From contig OY997651.1 in assembly GCA_963921795.1 (NCBI GenBank), forward strand, positions 58,515,512 to 58,579,511: 64,000 nt of DNA, written 5' to 3'. Every line of letters starts with the position of its first letter. Position 1 is the stretch's first letter. Under the pieces are notes generated by a model that saw nothing but the letters and a program-made list of their open reading frames with translations, did not search any database and had not been told where the DNA came from. Shown here in pieces: positions 1 through 12,743 of the stretch. The DNA is from Nannobrachium achirus (taxonomy: Eukaryota; Chordata; Actinopteri; Myctophiformes; Myctophidae). Made by a program: the position numbers and the translations under genes.

Positions 1-171
1 TTGGCGCTTAAATGGGGAACATAGAACCTGGGGAACATAGAACCTGGGGAACATACCGGTAGTTACGGTCCCCAGTGATCTTTTGCCGTGTCTTTAATGC
101 CAAGTTTAATGTGTGTGCATGGGCCTAACACAATGAGTCCATCTGAGTGCAACTGCCAAGCTTAACACATA

Positions 172-243
172 TGGTGCCAACCCCGAGTTTCCCGAGTTTG
201 ATTTCAAATAGACCGCTGTGCCAACCCCGAGTTTCCCGAGTTT
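172..243. repeat. Short direct tandem duplication
   Basis: A GTGCCAACCCCGAGTTTCCC-type unit of about 32 bp occurs twice with about 8 bp between the copies. The surrounding 244-825 stretch holds no recognisable gene, only short CAT/ATC trinucleotide runs near 693-714 and 805-822. Confidence 0.7.
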
Positions 244-825
244 GGCCTTAATTACTTAATTAGGTTAATTAGACTCTCATCCATCTTGTGACACAGTGTG
301 GTGCTTCTGTGATAAAAAATAAGTCAGAAATCACATATTCAACAAGTAATGTGACCAAAAACAAAGACAAATGCTTCCCATGAAGCACAATATTGCTAAA
401 CCATGGCTCAAATGGCTCAAATATGAAATTCATAATAACTTGCTATGACGAAATGCCTTTCCAGTGCGTCCAGGCCATAGAGTATATATAAAAGGTCCAG
501 GCTAGTCAATTTCACCTTTATTCCACACGATGGCGCCATTGTCAGATTAGTGTACCCCCTGCTGAAGTGAAACCAATGTAGCCTACTGAAGCCACCAAGC
601 CAGGGTGTGTGTTTGTGACACACAAACTTGTGATCATCATCACCCACCAACAACTCTAGTCTGCCTGCCCATCGTTACATTATTCTGCAGCTTCATCATC
701 ATCATCATCACATCAAACAAACGAGTGGGTCGCTGTAATTTCTACTTCACCATCAAAGATGGCGACGCTGCGCTACAACAGCAGCGGGACTATCCATTTT
801 ACTCATCATCATCATTATCATGATC

Positions 826-1320
826 ACCGTTTGAGCGCTGCTCAATCAACTCCAACGGTGCAGACTGCTCCAAACGGCAAACGGTGATGGTTCGCTGGGT
901 AAGTGGCTCAAACGTGCTGGCTGCGGTGCCGCCGCCGCGTCGCCGGGCCGGTTCTCCCCGTCCCCGATCAACTCCAAACGGGCAGGCTCTTCCAAACGGT
1001 GACGCGGAGCCGGGCCGGTTCGGTTCCAAACGCCGTGATACGGCTCCTTCGCGGGTCGCCGTCAAGTCGTCCTGGTCAACGTACCACGATGTCCCGATCA
1101 CGCACCGCGATGTCCCGGTCCTCACGCTGCTTAGCCGTCGGCCGGACCGATTGTCCGCACGCCGTGATGTCCTGGTTCCTCCTGGTCCACTCCAAACGAT
1201 TGTGGTTCATCATCACCTCAGTAACCTTACCTCAGTAACTAAAAACCTGCCCACGCTAGCCGGAACAGCGGCCCGTCGGGATAGTGAGCGGACCCCCACA
1301 AGAATTAGTCGGTCGCGGTG
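826..1320. other. CpG-rich block with repeated CCAAACGG words
   Basis: This is the only long CpG-dense block in the first 6 kb. The word TCCAAACGG or a close variant recurs near 850, 869, 971, 991, 1024 and 1191, and a splice-donor-like GGGTAAGTGG lies at 899. Long open frames exist on both strands, as expected from GC-rich DNA, and none resembles a known protein. It could be a promoter or first-exon island of the repeat; AACGG resembles a MYB-type site, which is inference only. Confidence 0.4.
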
Positions 1321-1654
1321 ACAAACAACATATTCTTCCTCATCATCATCATCATCATCATCACAACAACAACAACACACTCAAGCACACAACGCATCGC
1401 ATGGGGAGGCGTTGTGTAGTCCCCTGACTGACTCGGTGAAGAGTGGAAACCACAGCGAGATCGAAGGCACACATCCCACTCCCAGAGACCCAGACCACAA
1501 CTTTACAGTGAGTTTGTATTTTATATATATATAGCCTATATAATCGTCAGATGAATCAATTTATTTTTTATAATCTATAAATCTAATCTATTTTTTTCCT
1601 CCCATCTGGGAGGGGGAGAGAGAGAGAGGGCTGGAGGGATAAATAAATGTGTTT

Positions 1655-1689
<35 letters not shown>

Positions 1690-1908
1690 AAGAGAGAAAG
1701 AAAGAAAGAGAGGGAGGGAGGGAGGAGATGGAGGGATAGCAAGGAAATGTAGGCTAGTGTGTGTGTGTGTATAACTGTATGTTCCCCATTTTCAACTGTT
1801 TTTTATTGTATTTGTGATACTTGCTTTGGCAATGTAAACGTGTGTGAGTGAGTGAGAGAGAGAGAGTGTGAGTGTGAGTGTGTGTGTGTGTGTGTGAGTG
1901 AGAGAGAG

Positions 1909-1944
<36 letters not shown>

Positions 1945-2690
1945 CGTGCGCGTGCGTGCGTGCGTGACACATTGTATTGTATTGTAAATGGATTTTATTT
2001 TTCTATATTTATAGGTAGTGGTTCGTGCAGAGGAGCCTACTAACTTCCCTTTGGAGACCTTGGCCTGCTGTTTCTGACCGGCCTCATCTCAACTCACACG
2101 TGCACGCACGCAGCCTCTGAACTGTGAACATGCACACGCACACGAGCACGCATGCAGACTCTGAACTGTGAACGTGCACACGTACAGGCGCACGCATGCA
2201 CGCGCGCACACACACAATGTGAGAAACAATGTGAACAAGCCAGAGAAACACTGAACTAGCAAGAATACACTTGATTGAAAACGGTAAAGAAACAAAATAA
2301 AAAACACTTATTTGTCTTATTCTTTTGTATTTCTTTGAAGGAAAAATACTGTAAATACAATATTGAAGTCATTGAAATCAAAGCTAAAAAGATCAAGTGA
2401 GTTTTCAGCCTGATACAGTATCATTCACTAAAAGCTGTTTTTCTCAAAACAAGGTCTAAAAAGGGGTCATTTTTGGCCGCTTTTTTTTTTTTGTCTGGCC
2501 GATAAATACAGAAGCGAACATCATAGAAACATGGTTCTTGGACCGGGTGAAACTAGAGAATCTCTTCTTTCATTCGATGTGTTGTGTGATTTTGTCACGA
2601 TAAAACTGAATGCGGAGGCTGTCTTCGAAGTTGGTCAAAAACATGGCAAGAGCACAGTACAGACAGAAATAAGCCATGGCAACAGATGTG
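1321..2690. repeat. Low-complexity stretch with GT/GA microsatellites
   Basis: No gene is recognised. It holds a CAT/CAA run (1341-1378), GT tracts at 1656-1680 and about 1842-1965 mixed with GA, and an imperfect CACACG-type tract at 2095-2215. An AATAAA near 2297 follows A-rich sequence, so a transcript end is possible. An open frame at 2531-2776 has no recognisable family. Confidence 0.75.
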
Positions 2691-4178
2691 TTAATATCTG
2701 TACCTTAGCTTTAAGTAACCTATTTGGTATAGTTTTAATCAGTAAAAATGTTAATACTTTGTACTTTTCTCCATGAATGTAAATAAAGTGGATTTTTGCA
2801 TTTGAAGCCAACCTCTTATTGTTCACTAAAACTGAACACTTACCTCGGGTCTCTCACCCTGTAATTGAGAGGCGTCATCTAAACTGTGTATAGGAGTACT
2901 AGGTGACTCCATCTGGTTACATTTGGACTAGACACGTGCAGGATTTGCCCAAACAAAACACCCCACCAAGTCATTTCAGCTCTCCATTAGAGAAACAGCA
3001 ATGGTTTGACACTCAACTTGGCATCATTGTGGAGAGCTATATTTTGAATGACCACATAGCAACAATTTTCCCAGCACCATGCTCCAAGACCAAAGAGACA
3101 GCCTGAAACAAAACACAAATGCCATTTAGATGAGTATCTATCCAAGATCGCTAATGCAAAATATCTAAAAAAACAGGAAGCACATGATTTCCAACTTTCC
3201 CATCACACTCCTCCAACCACAGCAACCACATCTCAGAGTGGTTTTATAACTGATGGTGTTTATAATTACCACACTCATTTACTGAAGATGGCCATGCTAG
3301 AGAGAAATGTCCAGGATTCGGTGAAGGAGGGGGATGCCGGCTATGGAAATTTAAAATGCTTCATTTTAGACAGGCCGGTTGACATCGGTACAGCTTGGAG
3401 GCACTGAAACTCCAGTTAGATCTCCATGCTTTGCTTAGCCCGAGTGAGGCCAATAGACTGCGATGGAATAGGGCTGCGAATGTCAACGTGGCAGGGAACA
3501 ACACATCTCTGGACATGAATTGTGAGCACTAGATCAGCAGATTGCCGCTAACATCAATTTTGGCATTGCACAGTCCATGGGCCAAAGTTTGGGAGAGACA
3601 AGGCTCATTCTGGACAACTTTAACCAAGCCTGTAAAGTTCTGTCAGGGAGACACACAGCTGCCAACCGTCCGTGTGCTGCACAAACTCCAGGTGTTCAAG
3701 CAGAAGCCGAGCAGGATATAACACCACTTTAAGGAACCAAATGCAATTCCTTTGAACAAAGGGTGGGGCTTGGGAAATGGATCAGTGAACATATTCTGAA
3801 GATTGACAGGCAGCTCAAGGCAAACAAATAATTTCAGCATCCTTCACATCTAGATTTTGAACGACACTGGTATCTAGCTTTCAGTCCTTGTTCCTTATGG
3901 AGGTCACTGATTTATTGCTTTATCTAATATCTATTTATCTTTCTCTACAAACCTACACAGTGCTTGTAGCTTACTGATCAGGCATCTTGGGATGTGGGAG
4001 GAGTCGGACCAGTGCAGTGGCTCCAGTTCATACTCTGGGATTAGCGCAACAAGTCACTGAGGGGGAGACTTGGTCAGTGTGATCTCTTCACAGCTCGGCG
4101 AAACTAGTGTAATGATCATAAGGATCATAAGGATACCATTCACAAGGATAATTCACACGATGAAGAATGCAAAATAAT

Positions 4179-4317
4179 ATGGTTCGTGGTTGTGCTTATC
4201 CGAACTGTGCAAATAAAATGGAACCAACATCCACACATTTCTACATATTACCATTACAATGTCCACAGACATTGAAACTGTGGCTCATTTTGTTTTGTCT
4301 ACAGTACTCGTTATAGA
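4179..4317 (+). pseudogene. THAP-type zinc-finger start, copy A
   Basis: From the ATG at 4179 the frame reads MVRGCAYPNC, then a spacer and FYILPLQCPQTLKLWL. This is the beginning of a THAP (C2CH) DNA-binding domain: the first Cys-x4-Cys pair, then the LPL..P...W stretch. It is found at the N-terminus of several DNA transposases and their domesticated relatives. The frame is lost soon after 4315, possibly at an exon end, and the distal Cys/His pair is not seen. The same start occurs in copy B at 23009. No transposase body is recognised next to it, so I call it a broken fragment. Confidence 0.55.
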
Positions 4318-4859
4318 AGTCTATGCATGATTCTAATCCCCCTCCACCCCAGTGATTGATACTGAAGGGTATGTGAGGAGACAATTCTAATGAGGGTCCA
4401 ACGCATAGTAGGCCTAGCCATGAATAATAAGGGTCATTGAAAACAAACATTGATCATGACTGCTTTGTTGTACAGTTTAGATCGTTATGCAAAACTCCCA
4501 GTGCCATTGTTTGATTCTGGTAATGACAAATACATCTAGTGACTAGGCCTATCTGCAATCCCTTTAGATTCAAATTGAAAGACCTGTGTGTGAAACACAC
4601 AAATGAATGATTGATGGGTTTGTCAAAGTCTATAAATATGGAAATGGTGGCATACAGTATGTTGTATAGACAGTGTTTTAGGTGTATTATTTTACATAGG
4701 CCTACATACTAAACAAAAGTATGATTTTGCAACACAGGGAGTATGTGTATATCTGGAAATTATGGGTAACATTTTTACAGTAGGCCCAATCATGAAACAT
4801 TATTGATACATGTTCAGATGTATAATGTAATAATTTACACTCAAAGAGGAAAAGAAAAC

Positions 4860-5475
4860 ATTTTTTTTTAAATATTGACACAGATTATGAGACAAAGTAG
4901 TAGGCCTATTGCTGTAATTGTAAATGCTTGATAGTTGCATTATTTCGAACCATTATTATTCACATCAAACACAAGTTGAACTTGTCCAAAGAAATTTGTA
5001 TTTACATTGAAAATAAAAAAGGTATAGGATAAAAAATCAACAAAAAACAAAAGTATACATATCCAGGGTTATTAGCCTACAGACTACCCTCAGATTTCTG
5101 CCAGGCCTACATATATGGGATCTGGAAATTATTGATGATGGATGTTATGAGCAGGTAAGTGATTGCGACCGTCAGGGAGCAGTTTACTATGAAAACCTCC
5201 ACCGGCCGTCCGTCCGTCCGTCCGTCCGTCACACCTTTGTGACCATCAACAAACGTCACACCTTTGTTGATGTTTAAATCGAAGAGTCTTGGTCAAATAC
5301 TTCTGTTGGTTTCTGCACTGATCATTTATACAATTCAGCTGTGTTTGCTCGTGTCATCATGATGAGGTCATAAATCAGCCATGCCCAAATATAGATTTTA
5401 CGGGTTTACATGCTTACTCAGTTATTCGTTATGTGAAAGTCCTATGACGTCTATGATATCTGACATCATCATACA
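4860..5475. other. No gene seen; short CCGT tetranucleotide run
   Basis: AT-rich non-coding sequence. CCGT is repeated about six times at 5206-5229, inside a segment (5160-5230) related to 6310-6370: both read GCGACC...AAAACCTCCACCGGC. Confidence 0.6.
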
Positions 5476-5481
5476 TACATT

Positions 5482-5693
5482 CCCTTTTATGCCCATAAAT
5501 GGAGATCCCCTCTGTAGAACCAGCCACTGACATCACTGTAATGTCAGGGGAACCAAATCCCTTTTATGCCCATATATGGAGATCCCTGTGATGCCAGGGG
5601 AACCAAATCCCTTTTATGCCCATATATGGAGATATGGAGATCCCCGTGTTGCCAGGGTAACCAAATCCATTTTATGCCCATATATGGAGATCC
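5482..5693. repeat. Minisatellite, about four degenerate units
   Basis: Units of roughly 50-75 bp each begin with a form of CCCTTTTATGCCCATATATG and most continue to CAGGGGAACCAAAT. The first unit carries an extra insertion and the third a small GGAGATAT duplication. Confidence 0.8.
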
Positions 5694-5895
5694 CTTATGT
5701 CATCAATAATAGCCTATCATAGTATCATTTCAAATGCCTCTTCGACTTCTTTGAAGCCAACATAAATGCCATCTGGAGATGGATTTATTCCTAACAGCTT
5801 GGAAGAGCCCTTCTGTTAAAGAGTATCTCCGTGAAGAACCCATGCACACGGTAGGCGACAAGTCGATATTGACTGAGGAGGGTCAATATCGTGAA

Positions 5896-6296
5896 GGCAC
5901 CAGTGGAACTGGCAGGTCTGAGTGTTGCTCCTGAAGATGATGAAGCACAATCTGCCATTTGGCCAAAATCATGTCCCGGTCTTCTTGCACTGACTAGCTT
6001 TGACTGTTATGGACACTTATGTTTGACACTGTATTGATAAGATGTGCTTTAAGTATTGCTTTTTTAAGTATGGCTATTACAATTATGAGCGTTGACTGTT
6101 TTGACACTTTATGCATTTATTCTCTTTTTTGTGTACCTTGCTCTTTTACTGTACACAGTACAATATTTTTTCTTTTCATAATTCTCTGTAACTTTGTATA
6201 TAACCTTAAACTGCTGTGCTGCCTCCAGGCGACTGATTTCCCCCCTTGGGATAATAAAGGTATCTATCTTCTTCTGTGCTTGATCCAGCAGACCAG
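5896..6296. other. No gene recognised
   Basis: T-rich non-coding sequence. Open frames on either strand here show no family signature and no coding context. Confidence 0.5.
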
Positions 6297-7180
6297 TACA
6301 GATGGTTGATGATGGATATTTATTGCGACCATAGGTCGCATTTACTACCAAAACCTCCACCGGCTGTCTGTGAGTAAGTGATGAGTCACACGTCACACGT
6401 CACACTTTTGCCCTGCTCATATCTCCACAACCATTGCCCCCATCCATGCCAAATTTTGCACACACACTCCTTGACTGCCAAACTACAACCTCCAAGGACC
6501 CCCGGAGCCCCAGGGACCCCCAGGTCCCTGGGGGACCCCCAGATGTAAAAAATGACCAAATGTGCTCACACGTCACACTTTTTCCCTGCTTATATCTCCG
6601 CACCCGTTGACCCGATCCATGCCAGATTTTACACACACACTCCTTGCCTGCCAAACTACAACCTCCAAGGACCCCCGGAGCCCCCCCCCCAGATGTAAAA
6701 AATGACCAAATGTGCAAAAATGACCAAATGACCACCCCAACGGGGCTGCTCACGGGGAATTCCCGGGGACCACCCACTCCTGGTGCTCCAGAACGGATGC
6801 AAAAGTGGTGGCGCCCCCAGTGGAGGACCCCCTGCCACTGCAGCGCACATAAAATGCCGTAACTCGGCCTAGGAGCGTCCGGGAGAGCCGGGGCCGGTAC
6901 CTATTCGTCCGCCAAGGCAACGCGGAGACCCCACCCCTCATTTCTCACATGGCCCTATTCTAGCGCCACCTTCAGGCCGATTTTTAAAACACATTTTTGG
7001 ACACTGCTCCTACAGTTTTTGCCCTAAAATCACAAATATCACTACACAGCATGTCTACACTCATGTTATCAACATGGATCAGGAAGATTTTGGAAAAACA
7101 CATTTTTGCCCTATTTGTGGAGATAAGCCACCTACGGTCGCTTATCTCCCGATTAGGGAGTCTTCCTGGTATTAGATCTA
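6297..7180. repeat. GC-rich duplicated block of unknown class
   Basis: Two tandem units of about 165-175 bp (about 6388-6560 and 6563-6730) share TCACACGTCACACTTT, ATATCTCC, a CCATGCCA(A/G)ATTTT(G/A)CACAC segment and CCAAGGACCCCCGGAGCC. The block is bracketed by a near-identical direct repeat, GATGGTTGATGATGGAT at about 6300 and 7192. It therefore looks inserted into, or duplicated with, the 3' end of the transposase array. Confidence 0.6.
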
Positions 7181-9321
7181 ACAGACCAGTATGATGGTTG
7201 ATGATGGATTTTGTCCAAAGCCCAACATCTATGCTTTCCCTCCTCATGGCCAGCGCCTCCATCTTCTTTCCTACACAAAGTACATGTGATTTTCATTAGT
7301 CTAAAATCCAAAGATTCTTCTACAATTTGTTTAGATGATGAGTGGTAGCCTACAGTTGTTTTTGTGTGTGTTGATTCACTAATTAAACCACCCATTTTCA
7401 ACTATGTCATTAATATACCTTTGAGTGTTATGTGGAAATAAGAAGAAGAAAAAAAGTCCCCCCCTTCTGTGTTGCCTAGAACTAGTGGAATGATTTGGGG
7501 GTTTGTATTGCAAAGTACAGCGGTGTGATGTCATCACTGTGTACTTTCAATACAAACTCAAAGGTATATTAATGACAGTTCAACGTTAAAAACGGGTGGT
7601 TCTCCCCTTTAACACAAGCACTGCAAATGCCCATTACATCAAACCTTTTGCAATATGCCATATTATGTTAAAACCATGGTGGACTCCTTGCCACTTCTCC
7701 CCGACCCACTTTGCAACCTGACGGTTTGTGTCAGTGATGAGGGTCCCGACACGTCCAGGAACTCCTTGATCCTCTGCAGTCCCACCACTTCACACCATGA
7801 TGAGTTCTTGACCTCATTTCTAGGGAGCTCGTTCATTTTGATTTATTTGATTTATCCTGCCCAATATTGAGTGTTTTCTAATATTTTGTGGGAAGTTGTT
7901 GTGACTGTGAGTTTGTGGCAGACAACCATCTATGAAGATGACAATTAACACAAGTAAAACATATTTTGCCTATCATCATTCATGCATTCATTTATTCATG
8001 TGCAATACTTAAGTGCCTCTTGATTGTTTAGACATGATGTCATGGGATGCTATATGATTGATAACAAGCTTGATAAGCTCAGAGCTTATTGATACCGGGT
8101 ACTCAATACATTTGCTATCGAGTATGTAACAGGCTGCTGTTTCAAGCTCCATCCCTACTCCTTACTCTAGGAGAGAATAAACAAAACAAAACACAACAAT
8201 TGACTTATGAACTGAATCTAAAGGAGAGACCAGATGGATCAATCATCACATAGTCTCGCGTAGCCAGACAACTATTCCACAACGGCGAGTATCGGAAACG
8301 GGCATTACCGTTCAATAAAATATATTTTAAAAAGTCATTTCTGCTAAGCAGCAAGCTAAACATGCTTATATGATTTTTATTTATATAATGATAAATATGT
8401 GTAATGTGAGACTGAAACGGAAGTGACGTGGGGGCTTCACTTCCGCTTCATCTCGCACTCATCGTTTCTTCCCCGGTTTGCCAGACTGTATGCCGGGAGC
8501 ATTTGACCAAATCGCGGAGGCAACAGTCTGGCCACGCGAGACTAGTCATCACAGGTCGCTGAGCAATTTACAACTTGAAAATAACATAATTACGTATCTG
8601 TACAATGTGGACATCAATAATTGGGTTGATTCTCTGCTCAATAACATTGACCGTTCCAGACTTTGCACAGTGACCAGGGCTGTCCTCCTTCCATCTCCTG
8701 ACAACACCAGTGCTCTAGCCATCTCTTTAAGGGACGTGATGATGTGACTTTGCTCATCCCTCCAGAGATTGACAATGGCAGACGCAAGGTGTGCTTTCTG
8801 GTGCCTAAAGAATGTGCTGTGATGGATGGTCATCACTTCCATAATGTTGAGCATTCATAGGGCTTTGGCAGGCATGCTTCCTGAGACAAGAATGGCAGCA
8901 GAGAGCAGCAAATTCCCAGCTGCAATCTTCCCAATCTTCGGCTGGCTCGTCCACTCTTTCACATGGCTACAAGAATTGCAGCACTGTGTGATGTAGACCG
9001 CTGTTCAATTTACTCTGACTTTGCCAGGTGTCTCCTCAAAACCACCCGATCCCCAAGTTATCATCCCATACATTGGGGGTGCACCAACACACCACACAGG
9101 TTTGGAAAAGGATCATTAGCTGTGATTCAAAGACTTTATACTTCTTGTCCTCCACAGGACCTGGATCAGCGGTTTCAGGCTCTATGGAAAAGAAACACTT
9201 CAAAATTAACCACTGGGATAAACAGTAAAAATAGCAAATGTACAACTTCAAAACACTTTAACAACGCATGAAGAGCTTGACGATTTGTGTAGAGATTTGG
9301 TGTTCAATGGAAACAGAAGGA
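7181..9321 (-). pseudogene. DDE-transposase gene relic, tandem copy 1
   Basis: Minus-strand exon-like pieces lie in order at 9251-9036 (VEDKKYKVFESQLM), 8960-8620 (TFFRHQKAHL, then LSGDGR), 7870-7655 and 7275-7160 (VGLWTKSIINH). After LSGDGR a one-base shift gives RDSPGHCAKSGT, the expected continuation of the first catalytic-Asp region in this fish transposase family. I associate the family, from memory, with THAP/Kolobok-like elements; the superfamily name is tentative. The frameshift and stops make it dead. A 294-bp MITE sits between pieces two and three. Copies 2 and 3 follow head to tail. Confidence 0.65.
8251..8544. mobile_element. MITE with TAGTCTCGCG ends, 9-bp TSD
   Basis: Ends are TAGTCTCGCGTAGCCAGAC and its imperfect complement GTCTGGCCACGCGAGACTA. 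The flanks are ATCATCACA (8242-8250) and GTCATCACA (8545-8553), a 9-bp duplication with one change. Copy 3 at 13545-13553 has a single GTCATCACA, the empty site. It is non-coding. A 9-bp duplication points to a Mutator-like or related superfamily. Confidence 0.85.
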
Positions 9322-11416
9322 TCTATGCTTTCCCTCCTCATGGCCAGCGCTTTCCTACACAAAGTACATGTGATTTTCATTAGTCTAAAATCCAAAGATT
9401 CTTCTACAATTTGTTTAGATGGTGAGTGGTAGCCTACAGTTGTTTTTTTGTGTGTTGATTCACTAATTAAACCACCCATTTTCAACTATGTCATTAATAT
9501 ACCTTTGAGTTGTTATGTGGAAATAAGAAGAAAAAAAAAGTCCCCCCCTTCTGTGTTGCCTAGAACTAGTGGAATGATTTGGGGGTTTGTATTGCAAAGT
9601 AGGCCTACAGCGGTGTGATGTCATCACTGTGTACTTTCAATACAAACTCAAAGGTATATTAATGACAGTTCAACGTTGAAAATGGGTGGTTCTCCCCTTT
9701 AACACAAGCACTGCAAATGCCCATTACATCAAACCTTTTGCAATATGCCATATTATGTCAAAACCATGGTCGACTCCTTGCCACTTCTCCCCGACCCACT
9801 TTGCAATCTGACGGTTTGTGTCAGTGATGAGGGTCCCGACACGTCCAGGAACTCCTTGAACCTCTGCAGTCCCACCACTTCACACCATGATGAGTTCTTG
9901 ACCTCATTTCTAGGGAGCTCGTTCATTTTGATTTATTTGATTTATCCTGCCTAATATTGAGTGTTTTCTAATATTTTGTGGGAAGTTGTTGTGACTGTGA
10001 GTTTTTGGCAGACAACCATCTATGAAGATGACAATTAACACAAGTAAAACATATTTTGCCTATCATCATTCATGCATTCATTTATTCATGTGCAATACTT
10101 GAGTGCCTCTTGATTGTTTAGACATGATGTCATGGGATGCTATTATGATTGATAACAAGCTTGATAAGCCCAGAGCTTATTGATACCGGGTACTCAATCA
10201 ATACATTTGCTATCGAGTATGTAACAGGCTGGTGTTTCAAGCTCCATCCCTACTCCTTACTCTAGGAGAGAACAAACAAAACAAAACACGACACATTGAC
10301 TTATGAACTGAATCTAAAGGAGAGACTAGATGGATCAGTCATCACATAGTCTCGCGTAGCCAGACAACTATTCCACAATCTCTGTATGCTATATAGAGTC
10401 TGGAACAGCAGCTCCCTAACGGCGAGTATCGGAAACGGGCATTACCGTTCAATAAAATATATTTTAAAATGCCATTTCTGCTAAGCAGCAAGCTAAACAT
10501 GCTTATATGATTTGTATTTATATAATGATAAATATGTGTAATGTGAGACTGAAACGGAAGTGACGTGGGGGCTTCACTTCCGCTTCATCTCGCACTCATC
10601 GTTTCTTCCCCGGTTTGCCAGACTGTATGCCGGGAGCATTTGACCAAATCGCGGAGGCAACAGTCTGGCCACGCGAGACTAGTCATCACAGGTCGCTGAG
10701 CAATTTACAACTTGAAAATAACATAATTACGTATCTGTACAATGAGGACATCACATCAATAATTGGGTTGATTCTCTGCTCAATAACATTGACCGTTCCA
10801 GACTTTGCACAGTGACCAGGGCTGTCCTCCTTCCATCTCCTGACAACACCAGTGCTCTAGCCATCTCTTTAAGGGACGCGATGATGTGACTTTGCTCATC
10901 CCTCCAGAGATTGACAATGGCAGACGCAAGGTGTGCTTTCTGGTGCCTAAAGAATGTGTTGTGATGGATGGTCATCACTCCCATAATGTTGAGCATTCAT
11001 AGGGCTTTGGCAGGCATGCTTCCTGAGACAAGAATGGCAGCAGAGAGCAGCAAATTCCCAGTTGCAATCTTCCCAATCTTCGGCTGGCTCGTCCACTCTT
11101 TCACATGGCTACAAGAATTGCAGCACTGTGTGATGTAGACCGCTGTTCCATTTACTCTGACTTTGCCAGGTGTCTCCTCAAAACCCTTTTCCAGGTTTGG
11201 AAAAGGGACATTTGCTGTGATTCAAAGACTTTATACTTCTTGTCCTCCACAGGATCTGGATCAGTGATTTCAGGCTCTATGGAAAAGAAACACTTCAAAA
11301 TTAACCACTGGGATAAACAGTAAAAATAGCAAATGTACAACTTCAAAACACTTTAACAACGCATGAAGAGCTTGACGATTTGTGTAGAGATTTAGTGTTC
11401 AATGGAAACAGAAGGA
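9322..11416 (-). pseudogene. DDE-transposase gene relic, tandem copy 2
   Basis: Head-to-tail repeat of copy 1 at about 2.1-kb spacing, with the same exon-like pieces (11346-11152, 11000-10760, 9954-9745 and about 9360-9322) and the same frameshift after LSGDGR. It differs from copy 1 by small indels: the 3' piece lacks the CTCCATCTT segment present in copies 1 and 3, and about 60 bp around 11185 is missing. It shares the MITE insertion with copy 1. Confidence 0.65.
10347..10681. mobile_element. Same MITE in tandem copy 2, longer version
   Basis: Perfect 9-bp flanks GTCATCACA at 10338-10346 and 10682-10690. It retains about 41 bp (10379-10420) missing from the copy at 8251, so this is the fuller form. 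It occupies the same position in the repeat unit, so the insertion predates the copy 1/copy 2 duplication. Confidence 0.85.
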
Positions 11417-11672
11417 TCTATGCTTTCCCTCCTCATGGCCAGCGCCTCCATCTTCTTTCCCACACAAAGTACATGTGATTTTCATTAGTCTAAAATCCAA
11501 AGATTCTTCTACAATTTGTTTAGATGGTGAGTGGTAGCCTACAGTTGTTTTTTTGTGTGTTGATTCACTAATTAAACCACCCATTTTCAACTATGTCATT
11601 AATATACCTTTGAGTTGTTATGTGGAAATAAGAAGAAAAAAAAAGTCCCCCCTTCTGTGTTGCCTAGAACTA

Positions 11673-12743
11673 AGGCATGTTTTCACTACAGTTCCGGAAT
11701 TTTTCCTGCAAAATAATTAGCATAATAATTTTCAACCTGCCGGGAGTTTTGTTTTTTGGGTGTTTTCACATGAGCAAAAATGCAGGCATTGCCATAAAAT
11801 ACATTGTTTTCACTAAAACCATTGTCACGGTATAAGTCCGTGTTGCCAGACTTTGCGAGAGAAATAAGCAACCAGGTGTACGAAAATAAGCCCAAAAAGT
11901 GATATTATCTAGGCCACAAGAGCACTTTAAAACTAAACGCATCGCCGCATCAGCTACTTGAAAAGTGATCTAGAAGCTTACAACAAATAAAACGCAACCA
12001 GAAACTATCAAATTATATATAAGCAACTTTACGGAAATCAAGCCCATAGTCGCTTATAAGTAGCAGGCATGGCAACACGCCATACAGTCTCACTGCTTGT
12101 TGAGCAGCCGTAACGGGTGCTTCGAGTCTTCGCTTCTGTCTTTCTTTTTCTCTCTCACCCGGCCTGAACGGTTCCTGAACCCTTCAAATGGATTTAACAA
12201 GTTACAAGACATATTCTTCATGCAAAAACACATAAGGTTCAGAAAGGATCACTGCATGATGCAACGTGTTGCACTTGTGGGCTTGTAGATTATTAGCTGT
12301 GTTTTTTTTTTCTTCACGCGGCACCATAAACGATGGATGACCAGAGAAAGAAAGAGACTTCTGCTGTGTTTGTCAATGCGATTCTAGCCTAAATAATTAA
12401 TCCCCTATACAAGGTGAAGCTGTAGACCTACTTTATTTCTATATATTCCTTTACATTCAGGTCGTTTTCAATCCCAGATACAATGTTTTAAACTGTTAAC
12501 TGGCTCCTTTCATGCACCTGGTTGTAAAAAAAACGGCAAATTCGCAGCATGCGTTTTCACTGGAGGGAAATGTGTATTGTCACGGTACTTTCAGCGAAAA
12601 TTACTAGGTATTTTCACGTCACGTTTGGGGCACCAAAACTTCCGGCACACAAAATAGGTGGCCGTTTTCACATGGCGTGAATTTCAAAATTGCCGTAATT
12701 TTGGAAAAAACTTCCATAAGTTTTGCTCTATGAAAACGGGGCT
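11673..12743. mobile_element. PIF/Harbinger-like element, 3-bp TSD
   Basis: Copies 1 and 2 read CCTAGAACTAGTGGAATG, while copy 3 has 1071 bp after GAACTA and resumes CTAGTGG, giving the 3-bp duplication CTA (11670-11672, 12744-12746). Ends are AGGCATGTTTTCAC and the complement of GAAAACGGGGCT. GTTTTCAC-like words recur inside. A 3-bp duplication with these ends fits PIF/Harbinger. No transposase is recognised, so it is probably non-autonomous. Confidence 0.75.

Larger units (their letters stand above)
1..5895. repeat. Long paralogous repeat, copy A (runs off the left edge)
   Basis: Positions 1-166, about 2690-4490, 4650-4890 and 5705-5895 match 21367-23735 in the same order and orientation. 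The intervening pieces (166-2690, 4490-4650, 4890-5705) are absent from copy B, so B looks like a deletion derivative of something like A. Short shared words at the breakpoints (TTAA near 2690, ACAGT near 4650) suggest microhomology-mediated loss. A THAP-like coding start lies at 4179. No ends or target duplication are visible, so the class is unknown; a THAP-bearing DNA transposon is my guess. Confidence 0.7.

Noticed and set aside
799-1321. 145-aa and 108-aa frames in the CpG block as genes
   Set aside because: Overlapping frames on both strands with arginine/proline-rich, low-complexity content and no family signature; expected in GC-rich DNA.
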